Positions 16,719 to 22,820 of a DNA stretch of 40,996 bases are shown here, one piece after another. The notes under the pieces are model-generated. The model ran no database searches, had not been told where the DNA came from, and saw only the letters and a program-made list of their open reading frames with translations. The stretch covers positions 4,101-45,096 of the IMG/VR virus record IMGVR_UViG_3300037961_001990; one strand, 5' to 3'. The position numbers and the translations under genes are program-made. Each line of letters starts with the position of its first letter. Position 1 is the stretch's first letter. The stretch is from a virus.

Positions 16719-17198
16719 ATGACAAAATTATATATCGCATACGGTAGCAACTTAAATCTTAGCCAAATGGCTTTTCGTTGTCCTAATGCAAAACAGTTAG
16801 GTAGTTTATATATTCCAAATTGGAAGTTAGTATTTCGTGGTGTTGCAGACATTCAACCGTCAACCAATAATCATGATATGTTACCCGTGGGTTTATGGGA
16901 GATTACAGAAGAATGTGAGAAGGCATTAGACTTGTATGAGGGTTTTCCAAACTTATATGGCAAAATAGAGATTATGGGTATGATGACATATACTATGAAC
17001 AGAACAAGTTTTGCCCCACCGTCTAGGGCTTATTTTCAATCTATTCTTGAGGGTTACAAAGACTTTGGTTTAGATACTGCTCATTTATACAATTCTTTGG
17101 GTTGGTCGCATTGCCACCATGTACATACTAATATTATTCAAGATAGACCAAGTAATAATGCTTATAGATTGAAGTATTTTAGTGGCAATAAAAAGTAA
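16719..17198 (+). CDS. gamma-glutamylcyclotransferase-like protein (GGCT/AIG2 fold)
   Basis: 159 aa, AGGAG site upstream. The fold signature is YGSNL at residues 8-12, followed by QMAFRCPNAKQLG, and YEGFPNLY at 73-80 with E74 in the position of the catalytic glutamate. These enzymes release pyroglutamate (5-oxoproline) from gamma-glutamyl amines or peptides. Comparative studies of amidoligases (Aravind and co-workers) describe GGCT-like and amidoligase genes as neighbourhood partners. This phage has an amidoligase at 22821 behind a matching operator, so the two may act on the same amide bond. Substrate unknown. Confidence 0.88.
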   Translation: MTKLYIAYGSNLNLSQMAFRCPNAKQLGSLYIPNWKLVFRGVADIQPSTNNHDMLPVGLWEITEECEKALDLYEGFPNLYGKIEIMGMMTYTMNRTSFAPPSRAYFQSILEGYKDFGLDTAHLYNSLGWSHCHHVHTNIIQDRPSNNAYRLKYFSGNKK

Positions 17199-17208
17199 TT
17201 TTTTTTAC

Positions 17209-17236
17209 TTGCAATATGAATTATAATACATATTAT
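17209..17236 (+). promoter_or_regulatory. possible promoter of the small-gene operon
   Basis: TTGCAA (17209-17214), 16 nt, TATTAT (17231-17236). The surrounding TACTTGCAATAT resembles ACTTGTAATAT found upstream of 19822 and 22821. The AT-richness makes the call uncertain. Confidence 0.35.
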
Positions 17237-17257
17237 TATTATAAAGGAGTTATGAAT

Positions 17258-17413
17258 ATGAAGAATAAAATTATTAAAGAAATAGAAAAAGGTACGTCTA
17301 CTAATGCCATTGTTGGTATGTTCTTAAGTAAAAGATTTGACTATGATGATATAGTTAAAATTATTCGTGATTATAAATGGGAGCAATTTAGACGATATGG
17401 CAGGAGATTTTAA
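17258..17413 (+). CDS. small hypothetical protein
   Basis: 51 aa starting MKNKIIKEIEKGTSTNAIVG. The ATG at 17258 sits 8 bases after AAGGAG; an ATG at 17252 is too close to the site. It has two predicted helices and a basic end FRRYGRRF. The KGTSTNAIVGMFLS segment could be a helix-turn-helix-like unit, but it is too short to be sure. First gene of the small-gene operon. Confidence 0.55.
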   Translation: MKNKIIKEIEKGTSTNAIVGMFLSKRFDYDDIVKIIRDYKWEQFRRYGRRF

Positions 17414-17414
17414 T

Positions 17415-17588
17415 ATGAAATTTAGAAGTGATTATTTAGATTATGCTTGTGATGGTATGCTAGGTCATAAAAATTGGGCTTATGAAAATACTTTAATATC
17501 ATTAGAAGAACTTAAAAAGAATGATGAAGTAGAATGTGTTGTTGTTTTTTTTAAAAATCCAAGTGAAGAGGAAGATACTGATGAATAA
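17415..17588 (+). CDS. small hypothetical protein
   Basis: 57 aa, ATG 17415 after AGGAG. N-terminal MKFRSDYLDYACDG, acidic C-terminus PSEEEDTDE. No family recognised. It overlaps the next start by 8 bases. Confidence 0.55.
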   Translation: MKFRSDYLDYACDGMLGHKNWAYENTLISLEELKKNDEVECVVVFFKNPSEEEDTDE

Positions 17589-18045
17589 TATTAGACATAT
17601 TATTGATGAAGAAGAAGAAGAGAAGAAAAAACGTAGAATTAAAAAACGTAAGGTATCACAAACTTTATATTGGGAAAATCTCGGTATAGATGGTTTTTGC
17701 CCCGATTATGGAGATAATAAAGATATATTACTAGATGAATATAATGATACTGTTGATTATGTTCAAAACTTAGCAGGTCGTAATTCTACACTATCTTTTG
17801 ATAATACTGACGTTATTAACTTTCCAACATATAATTCTCTTATGAAGTTAAAAACTAATAGACTTATAGACTATTATGAAAAACTTGGTTTTAAAAACGT
17901 CAAGATAAAGGTTGGCAAGGATAGGTATGTGGGCGGTAAGAAAAAAGGTCAAAATGGTCGTGAGTTAAAATTACCACCTATCGGTAAATTACAATCGGAC
18001 AAAAATCCATTAAAAAAGAAAATAGAGGGAGTTATTGATGTATAA
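17581..18045 (+). CDS. hypothetical protein with highly charged N-terminus
   Basis: 154 aa from ATG 17581, with GAAGAGGAAG upstream. Residues 8-25 are an acidic run followed by a basic run (DEEEEEKKKRRIKKRK), and the C-terminal 35 residues are Lys/Gly-rich (GGKKKGQNGRELK). The middle is ordered (QTLYWENLGIDGFCPDYG). The alternating charge suggests nucleic-acid or partner binding. No family recognised. Confidence 0.55.
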   Translation: MNNIRHIIDEEEEEKKKRRIKKRKVSQTLYWENLGIDGFCPDYGDNKDILLDEYNDTVDYVQNLAGRNSTLSFDNTDVINFPTYNSLMKLKTNRLIDYYEKLGFKNVKIKVGKDRYVGGKKKGQNGRELKLPPIGKLQSDKNPLKKKIEGVIDV

Positions 18046-18229
18046 TAAAGATGATATTCATGTAATAGATTATGAGACTATGAAGATTAAGTCTTTTAAT
18101 AGTTGGGATTTATGTATGTTCGTCAATGATATGATGGGTGATAAATCTTTCAAGAGCAAAAGGTATTTGTTTTTACCTAATGCTGATGTTGCTTTAAAAA
18201 TATTAGATGAAAAAAAGGAGAATGAATAA
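18038..18229 (+). CDS. small hypothetical protein
   Basis: 63 aa from ATG 18038 after AGGGAG. It begins MYNKDDIHVIDYETMKI and ends KKENE. It has mixed alpha-beta composition and no recognised family. The junction to the next gene is the repeated GGAGAATGAATAATG phrase, which encodes ENE-stop and carries the next start. Confidence 0.55.
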   Translation: MYNKDDIHVIDYETMKIKSFNSWDLCMFVNDMMGDKSFKSKRYLFLPNADVALKILDEKKENE

Positions 18230-18423
18230 TGTTAAAAGAAATATTTAGTGATGAAAAAATTACTGTATCTGAAGTAGATATAAATAAATTTCATCAACAT
18301 TTAAATAAACATGATGCTCAAATTATTTCTGACTATATACATGATGCTTTAGCAAGTATGGATATTAAGCATTGTGGATTTCAATGGGATATAAACGTAA
18401 CTGTTGAGCAGGAGAATGAATAG
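18229..18423 (+). CDS. small hypothetical protein
   Basis: 64 aa, MLKEIFSDEKITVSEVDINK, C-terminus QENE. It reads as an alpha-beta fold with a HFQHL-like His-rich centre (KFHQHLNKHDAQ). Family unknown. Ends in the shared GGAGAATGAATAGTG junction. Confidence 0.55.
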   Translation: MLKEIFSDEKITVSEVDINKFHQHLNKHDAQIISDYIHDALASMDIKHCGFQWDINVTVEQENE

Positions 18424-18599
18424 TGAGTACATATATTAATAATATTGTAGAAGAAGATACAATCGCTTGTGGTGTTTGTGAACAAACATTTAATACTAAT
18501 GAAATTACAACTGATGATTTTAATTTTGCATGGGATAATGTAGTTTCTATTGACTGTTGTAATGAATGTTTTTTGATTAGTAAAAAGGAGAATGAATAG
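18423..18599 (+). CDS. small zinc-ribbon-like protein, GTG start
   Basis: 58 aa from GTG 18423, overlapping the previous TAG by one base and preceded by AGGAG. It contains CGVC (about 16-19) and CCNEC (about 45-49), an arrangement suggesting a zinc ribbon, with an acidic remainder. It ends KKENE at the repeated junction. It is short and has a non-ATG start, so it is easily missed. Regulatory or adaptor role is possible but not shown. Confidence 0.55.
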   Translation: MSTYINNIVEEDTIACGVCEQTFNTNEITTDDFNFAWDNVVSIDCCNECFLISKKENE

Positions 18600-18742
18600 T
18601 GAGTAAATGGAAATATATAGTGTGGGTAGGTGGTGTAGATGATTATTACACTACTTATGAAAGAGCAAAAGAACATTATGATGAATGGATTGCTCAAGGC
18701 TATGATGATGTAATATTAGAAAAAATAGAGGAGAATGAATAA
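18599..18742 (+). CDS. small hypothetical protein, GTG start
   Basis: 47 aa from GTG 18599 with AAGGAG upstream. Sequence begins MSKWKYIVWVGGVDDYYTTY and continues as a helix (ERAKEHYDEWIAQG); a beta-hairpin plus helix is likely. It ends EENE at the shared junction and abuts the next ATG. Family not recognised. Confidence 0.55.
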   Translation: MSKWKYIVWVGGVDDYYTTYERAKEHYDEWIAQGYDDVILEKIEENE

Positions 18743-18951
18743 TGAACGGTAACGGTATGTTTAAAATGCCTAATCACTATGGTGTATGGGATATAACATT
18801 TTGTAAATATGATGATAATGGAGATGTTATAGAAGATAAAAACGGTAAACCTATATTGTACACTGATGATAGCGGTAAACTCGATTTTAGTTGGGTAGGC
18901 GAAGTTATTGACGAAGATAATGAAAAGTATTTAACAAAAGTAGAGGAGTAA
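18742..18951 (+). CDS. small acidic hypothetical protein
   Basis: 69 aa, start overlaps the previous TAA. MNGNGMFKMPNHYGVWDITF, then Asp/Lys/Gly turns (DDNGDVIEDKNGKPI) typical of beta-hairpins. Strongly acidic. No family recognised. Four bases separate its stop from the next ATG. Confidence 0.55.
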   Translation: MNGNGMFKMPNHYGVWDITFCKYDDNGDVIEDKNGKPILYTDDSGKLDFSWVGEVIDEDNEKYLTKVEE

Positions 18952-18954
18952 ATA

Positions 18955-19122
18955 ATGAGTGAAATAACACTTGAAAGAATAAAACGTATTGCAAAAGACA
19001 TTAAAGAAGATGATGAATGGGTTGTAGATAGTTTTACAAAAGCAGAACATAATGGAGTGTGTGATGCAATGGATAGGCTTGTTAGACATTTAGAAGAAAC
19101 AAGTAATAACGATAAACTTTAA
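18955..19122 (+). CDS. small helical hypothetical protein
   Basis: 55 aa, ATG 18955 after GAGGAG. MSEITLERIKRIAKDIKEDD, ending EETSNNDKL. It looks fully alpha-helical and acidic. It follows in the same operon with GAGGAGTAAATAATG as junction. Function unknown. Confidence 0.5.
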   Translation: MSEITLERIKRIAKDIKEDDEWVVDSFTKAEHNGVCDAMDRLVRHLEETSNNDKL

Positions 19123-19137
19123 AATAGAGGAGTAAAT

Positions 19138-19344
19138 GTGGGAGTTATTATATATTTATCACGATACCTTAAAAGATTACAAAAGAAACAAACTTTACCC
19201 AAGGTTGGCTATCAATGTAGAGATTGCCATGATTATAGTAAAGCTGATTTTGTTGCTTTTACTGATAAGAACGGGAAACACGTTTGTGTAGGTTGTGCTA
19301 GTGATGAAGAAAAAGAACAATACGAAGATCCACGGGGCTATTAG
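19138..19344 (+). CDS. small zinc-ribbon protein, GTG start
   Basis: 68 aa from GTG 19138 after GAGGAG. CRDC (about 27-30) and CVGC (about 50-53) form a clear two-knuckle zinc ribbon, with a basic N-terminus RYLKRLQKKQ. A competing ATG at 19136 opens another frame of 51 codons that lacks the ribbon; the GTG frame is preferred because of the cysteine pairs. Its stop lies inside a terminator hairpin, so it closes this operon. Confidence 0.55.
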   Translation: MGVIIYLSRYLKRLQKKQTLPKVGYQCRDCHDYSKADFVAFTDKNGKHVCVGCASDEEKEQYEDPRGY

Positions 19345-19357
19345 CCCCTGGATTTTT
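19334..19357 (+). terminator. Rho-independent terminator of the small-gene operon
   Basis: GGGGCT-ATT-AGCCCC (19334-19348) is followed by TGGATTTTT. The TAG stop of the zinc-ribbon gene lies within the stem. A TGTTCGGG motif follows directly. Confidence 0.7.
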
Positions 19358-19549
19358 GTTCGGGTTTCGGGGGCAACCACTCCTCGCGTCGGCTGGTAGG
19401 CAGGTCGCAATACTACAGATCACTGAACATTTTATACCCCGTGGATATAGTTTGATTCATATAATTTGTTCGGTGCATAATGGTGGGTTGCTTAAATTCA
19501 GTTACCAAAATCTGTAGATTGTCTACATTAATTTAATTAGGAGTTTAGT
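19358..19549. other. intergenic control region with two TGTTCGG copies
   Basis: About 190 bases between a terminator and the next small gene. It holds TGTTCGG at 19470 (another copy ends the terminator) and a short inverted repeat TGTAGA-TTG-TCTACA at 19513-19527, upstream of the gene at 19550. It has no gene and does not fold as a tRNA. Confidence 0.4.
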
Positions 19550-19744
19550 ATGACAAAATTTAGTGATGAAAAAATACAAGAGATTAAAGAATATTTTAAA
19601 AAGAATAAGGGTAGAGTCATGAGTGAGGAGATTACGGGTATTCATATGGAAAGAAAAACTAAACGTAAGTTTGGTATTAATGACGTTGCAGAACACTTTG
19701 GTTTAACTGAAAGTCAAGCAAGAAGAATATTATATGTAAAATAA
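19550..19744 (+). CDS. small HTH-like DNA-binding protein candidate
   Basis: 64 aa after TAGGAG. It has an N-terminal Lys-rich helix (DEKIQEIKEYFKKNKGR) and a C-terminal GINDVAEHFGLTESQARRIL with the spacing of a helix-turn-helix (helix, turn FGLTES, recognition helix). Possibly a phage transcription regulator. It sits alone between two promoter-like regions. Confidence 0.6.
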   Translation: MTKFSDEKIQEIKEYFKKNKGRVMSEEITGIHMERKTKRKFGINDVAEHFGLTESQARRILYVK

Positions 19745-19750
19745 TTTAAA

Positions 19751-19778
19751 TTAATACTTGTAATATATTTCATATAGA
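19751..19778 (+). promoter_or_regulatory. possible promoter with GTAATATATTTC element
   Basis: TTAATA (19751-19756), 16 nt, TATAGA (19773-19778). The spacer contains GTAATATATTTC (19760-19771), one mismatch from the perfect palindrome GTAATATATTAC upstream of the amidoligase and the 24430 operon. Confidence 0.45.
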
Positions 19779-19821
19779 TATATATGTTATATATAACTTA
19801 ATTTTTTTTGGAGAACTGAAT

Positions 19822-19995
19822 ATGACTGACTTTATTACTGATGGTGCTTGTATTGATGAAATTGAAAAGCATAAACAAAATTTATTAAATTCATGTGAAT
19901 GGCAAGATTATGTAATTGATGGCAAAACTTATGAAAAGTTTGATGCTATATTTATTTTAGATGAAATATTACATGATTTTAAAATACAAGAATAA
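19822..19995 (+). CDS. small acidic hypothetical protein
   Basis: 57 aa from ATG 19822 (TTGGAG upstream): MTDFITDGACIDEIEKHKQN, ending ILHDFKIQE. Helix-rich and acidic. First gene of the second small-gene operon. No family recognised. Confidence 0.5.
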   Translation: MTDFITDGACIDEIEKHKQNLLNSCEWQDYVIDGKTYEKFDAIFILDEILHDFKIQE

Positions 19996-20010
19996 AGGGG
20001 GGAATGTGTA

Positions 20011-20262
20011 ATGACTAAAGAATATATTATTAGATTTCATCATACCGCTTATGATGATTATAAAGTAACTGCTGAAAGTAAAGAGCAGGCAATAGATATG
20101 ATTAAGTCGGGTGAATATGGATATTACCATGAAGAGACTAATTTTCTTTATAATGGTGAAAATACTTTTGATGGTATTTATCAAATTTTAGATAATGGTT
20201 ATTGGAGTAAAGATATAACTACATCTAAAGAAAAAAAAGCAATTAAAAAACTAGGTTATTAA
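20011..20262 (+). CDS. small hypothetical protein
   Basis: 83 aa after AAAGGGGGGAATGTGTA. MTKEYIIRFHHTAYDDYKVT followed by AESKEQAIDMIKSGEYGYY: this strand-strand-helix pattern is like many small DpnD/PcfM-type or ASRA-type phage proteins. That resemblance is weak. Same operon as its neighbours. Confidence 0.55.
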   Translation: MTKEYIIRFHHTAYDDYKVTAESKEQAIDMIKSGEYGYYHEETNFLYNGENTFDGIYQILDNGYWSKDITTSKEKKAIKKLGY

Positions 20263-20277
20263 AGGGGAGAATGTGTA

Positions 20278-20700
20278 ATGATGATTTATAGACATATGTT
20301 TAACTTATCTGACAATAAAGATATTGTTGATACTTTAAAAGATCGTTTTGGTTATACTTTAGGATATACTTTTGAATTTGGTAAAGAATATTTATATACC
20401 TATTCTGATAAAAAAGACTTTGATATTAAAAAAGATAATTTTTATTTTATTCGTGGTAATAAACAACCAACTAAAGATTATATGGGTAATGATCATGAGA
20501 CTTTTAAATGGGAATTAGACTTGGAAAGAGATACTCATGAAAGTAATAACTTTTGGATATTAGAAGAAAAACTTGTTCGTTGGGCTATCGAGGAAGGTTA
20601 TTATTCTGACAATGTGAAAGTTATTAATCCTATTAATGACATTTATGTAGAATATACACTTAATGGCTATATGCCGACATTTAAAGAGGGGAAACTGTAA
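20278..20700 (+). CDS. hypothetical protein
   Basis: 140 aa, start at 20278 or the adjacent ATG 20281, after AAAGGGGAGAATGTGTA. Rich in Tyr, Phe and Asp (GYTLGYTFEFGKEYLYTYSD), mixed alpha-beta. Ends KEGKL with the next ATG overlapping TAATG. Family not recognised. Confidence 0.55.
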   Translation: MMIYRHMFNLSDNKDIVDTLKDRFGYTLGYTFEFGKEYLYTYSDKKDFDIKKDNFYFIRGNKQPTKDYMGNDHETFKWELDLERDTHESNNFWILEEKLVRWAIEEGYYSDNVKVINPINDIYVEYTLNGYMPTFKEGKL

Positions 20701-20900
20701 TGGATAAGGTTGTTATTCCTGCTGAAAAATGGGTAGGCTTATATGCAGAACTTGCTAGTTATATCGAAGAATATTCATCATTAGATGATCATTTTGATGA
20801 TGACGGCAATCGTAAACCCGAATATGAAGATCAATTTAACGACATAACTGATAGTGTGGAAAACATCATGTCGCAATTTTTAATTAAGGGAGAACTGTAA
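20700..20900 (+). CDS. small acidic hypothetical protein
   Basis: 66 aa, MDKVVIPAEKWVGLYAELAS, then very acidic (SLDDHFDDDGNRKPEYED). It begins and ends in TAATG overlaps, with AGGGAGAACTG at its 3' end serving as the next ribosome-binding site. Function unknown. Confidence 0.55.
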   Translation: MDKVVIPAEKWVGLYAELASYIEEYSSLDDHFDDDGNRKPEYEDQFNDITDSVENIMSQFLIKGEL

Positions 20901-21088
20901 TGTTAGAAGTACACAAAGAGTTTTTTAATGAATTTAAAGATATTAATAGGAATAAGTTAGTTAATATGAGTAAAGACTTTACTGCACTTATAAATTCTAA
21001 CAAATATGACGAAAATTATGTTGAAGAACTATTGTTTTTTAGAAGAAAATTTGATGAATTAATTACTTTATTGGGAGATAGTAACTAA
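20900..21088 (+). CDS. small helical hypothetical protein
   Basis: 62 aa, MLEVHKEFFNEFKDINRNKL, all-helical and charged. TAATG overlap with both neighbours. No family recognised. Confidence 0.55.
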   Translation: MLEVHKEFFNEFKDINRNKLVNMSKDFTALINSNKYDENYVEELLFFRRKFDELITLLGDSN

Positions 21089-21513
21089 TGACTAATCTAG
21101 TAAAACGTATTGATATGGCTTTGCATATTCAAGAATTATGTGCTGAACATAAAATAACGGTTAAATACCAACCGTTAGATGATATAACACCATGTTATTA
21201 TGCTAATCAAAAAACTAAGGTTATTATGATACGACCAACCAAGAACACGGGTTATTATGTTTCGGCATTGCACGAAATAGGACATTTGGTGGGAGAAAAC
21301 CAATCACGGGATAATGACCTATTAGAAAAAGAAATTGGGGCTTGGAAGTATGCTATGGAGCAGGCAATCGTATGGACTGATACTGCAACCCGAATTATGA
21401 AAAAAGCATTATGTAGCTACGGTGTAACTGAAGAACAATTTAAGGGTATTTGGTCTGATTTACTTACCAACTTACAACTTACCACGGTAAGTAAATCGGG
21501 CGGTAACTTGTAA
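21088..21513 (+). CDS. HEIGH zinc metallopeptidase-like protein (ImmA/IrrE-like)
   Basis: 141 aa. HEIGH at residues 62-66 is a HExxH zinc site in the context ALHEIGHLVGE, and the later EKEIGAWKYAMEQA gives an acidic residue on a following helix as the possible third ligand. In ImmA-like proteins this type of site cleaves a repressor. Here the partner could be one of the small regulators, but this is not shown. The last 50 codons contain the first ACTTAC repeats of the adjacent array. Confidence 0.7.
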   Translation: MTNLVKRIDMALHIQELCAEHKITVKYQPLDDITPCYYANQKTKVIMIRPTKNTGYYVSALHEIGHLVGENQSRDNDLLEKEIGAWKYAMEQAIVWTDTATRIMKKALCSYGVTEEQFKGIWSDLLTNLQLTTVSKSGGNL

Positions 21514-21672
21514 CTAATTGTTTTTATTAAATAAATAGATATTACTTACGGTACTTACAATTTAATACCGTAAGTAAACTTTGTTCGGTAAGTCATTGAT
21601 TTCATTGCAACTTACCAACTTACCGTACTTACCCCCCTAAAGGGGGGAATGATGGGCGGTAAGTAACCGCCC
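21462..21672. repeat. iteron-like array of ACTTAC repeats
   Basis: Twelve copies of ACTTAC or its complement GTAAGT lie in about 200 bases. Those in ACTTAC orientation are near 21462, 21470, 21477, 21544, 21553, 21610, 21618 and 21627. Inverted copies are near 21487, 21570, 21588 and 21659. Most extend to ACTTACC. Two hairpins follow: C6-TAAA-G6 at 21632-21647 and GGGCGGT-aagta-ACCGCCC at 21654-21672. The array starts in the metallopeptidase gene and ends before the terminase small subunit, so it may be an origin, a packaging site or an operator for a multimeric protein. Confidence 0.7.
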
Positions 21673-21753
21673 CATTCCATTATCCAATAGCCAAATATTT
21701 GTTCGGTTGCGAATCCAAAAATATTCATGTATATCTTTAGCAAGAGGTATATT

Positions 21754-22275
21754 ATGTCACAAGTAGCAGAAACAATATCTAAAGATTTATCTAAAGCGGG
21801 TTGGAAGAGACTTACTGATAAACAACAAAAATTCCTTAATAACTTCATGCATAAAGACATGACGCAAACTGCGTCGGCAAGAGATGCAGGATATAAAAAC
21901 CCAACCGTTGATGCGGTAAGGCTATTGCGTAATCCCGTCGTGCAGGAGCGGTTGCAAGAGATGCGTATGGAGAATAACGCTAAGTTCGGTGTAACCGTTG
22001 AGAAGTCGGTGCGTGATCTTTTGAAGATACGCAATGATGCGTGGCAGAATGGTAGGTTTAGCGACGCTATACGGGCTGAGGAACTAAGATTAAAGGCAAC
22101 TGGACTACTTGTTAATAAATCCCATGTGTTGCACGAGGATATGGGAGGTTTAAACAGGGAGCAAATCCTTGAGAAACTGGAAGAATTTAAGAAACTGGCA
22201 GAACATAGAATGAAAAACGTAACGCCAGACAAAAATGTTCGGAATGAGATAGCTTCAACTAACGCAATCCACTAA
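21754..22275 (+). CDS. terminase small subunit (Terminase_2 type)
   Basis: 173 aa from ATG 21754 after AGAGG; an in-frame ATG at 21727 lacks a site. LTDKQQKFLNNFMHKDMTQ, followed by ASARDAGYKN and RLLRNPVVQERLQEM, is the N-terminal helix-turn-helix region of the Terminase_2 family. The C-terminal part (EQILEKLEEFKKLAEH) is helical and suited to oligomerisation. It recognises the packaging site and recruits the large subunit, which is encoded 5 kb downstream beyond the amidoligase region. Two of the intriguing repeat arrays flank it on both sides. Confidence 0.88.
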   Translation: MSQVAETISKDLSKAGWKRLTDKQQKFLNNFMHKDMTQTASARDAGYKNPTVDAVRLLRNPVVQERLQEMRMENNAKFGVTVEKSVRDLLKIRNDAWQNGRFSDAIRAEELRLKATGLLVNKSHVLHEDMGGLNREQILEKLEEFKKLAEHRMKNVTPDKNVRNEIASTNAIH

Positions 22276-22743
22276 AATTACGGCATAAAACCCCGCTTCG
22301 CGGGGCAGGCGACCGCCCTCATCAGCAGAATCGGGGAGGCGGAGGCGTAACCCGACACTTTGTTCGGGTTTTCGCTCGCTGGACAGCGTGCGAACTGGCT
22401 GGCTTCGCCAGCCCGCAGCGTCGATCCGCTGCGTCCAGACGAAAACCCGAAACTTTGTTCGGCTGCGGGTCGTGCCTATCTAGCCCTCCCCGCAGCCAGC
22501 TCGCTCCAGCTCGCTGGCCGAAGTTCAGAATCGGGGATTACCTCGCTGCCTGGGAAACATTCCGAAACTTTGTTCGGAATCGGGCAGCCTGACGGCTGCC
22601 TTCGGGGTTCGAGCTGCCTGGCGGCAGCTCGCTGTCAGGACCTTCCCGAAACTTTGTTCGCATCTGGTGCCTGGCGGCACCAGGTCCAGCTGGCGGTCAA
22701 ACCGCCAGCTGAAAAAAAACCGAACATTTATTTAAATTATTGT
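22276..22743. other. GC-rich hairpin island (left of amidoligase)
   Basis: A non-coding, strongly GC-rich stretch in an AT-rich genome. It is a chain of perfect hairpins: 22291-22305 (CCCCGC arms), 22397-22413 (GGCTGGC arms), 22583-22600 (GGCAGCC arms), 22611-22630 (GAGCTGCC arms), 22664-22683 (CTGGTGCC arms) and 22687-22711 (11-bp arms). The hairpins are separated by copies of CCGAAACTTTGTTCGG at 22351, 22446, 22561 and 22645. Longer pairings such as GGGTTTTCG/CGAAAACCC enclose the units. ORFs here are artefacts of high GC. Packaging site, origin or mobile-element remnant are all possible. Confidence 0.8.
22351..22660. repeat. four copies of CCGAAACTTTGTTCGG between hairpins
   Basis: Copies are at 22351-22368 (CCCGACACTTTGTTCGGG), 22446-22462, 22561-22578 and 22645-22660. 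Each is itself an imperfect inverted repeat (CCGAA...TTCGG) with loop ACTTTG; in the third the arms extend to 8 bp (ATTCCGAA/TTCGGAAT). Spacings are about 95, 115 and 84 bases. Three of the four end in the genome-wide motif TGTTCGG. Confidence 0.75.
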
Positions 22744-22792
22744 TTGACTTGTAATATATTACATATTATAACTATATTATGGGATTATCCCA
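22744..22792 (+). promoter_or_regulatory. amidoligase promoter with two different palindromic operators
   Basis: TTGACT (22744-22749), 17 nt, TATAAC (22767-22772). The perfect palindrome GTAATATATTAC (22751-22762) lies in the spacer. The second palindrome TGGGATTATCCCA (22780-22792) covers the expected transcription start. Each is shared with other promoters of this phage, so this promoter may respond to two regulators. Confidence 0.65.
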
Positions 22793-22820
22793 CAAACAAC
22801 ATAAACGAGGAGTTTTGAAA

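Noticed and set aside
19358-19549. Possible tRNA in the intergenic region
   Set aside because: No T-arm GTTCRA with matching stem and no acceptor-stem pairing was found.
22276-22743. CRISPR-like array (regular repeats separated by unique units)
   Set aside because: Repeats are only about 16 bp, units are self-complementary hairpins of varying length, and no cas genes are present; the Cas4-like nuclease belongs to the recombination operon.
22360-22818. 152-codon ORF in the left GC-rich island (and similar ORFs at 24085-24521)
   Set aside because: High GC reduces stop codons in all frames; the peptides are low-complexity readings of inverted repeats, without start signals.
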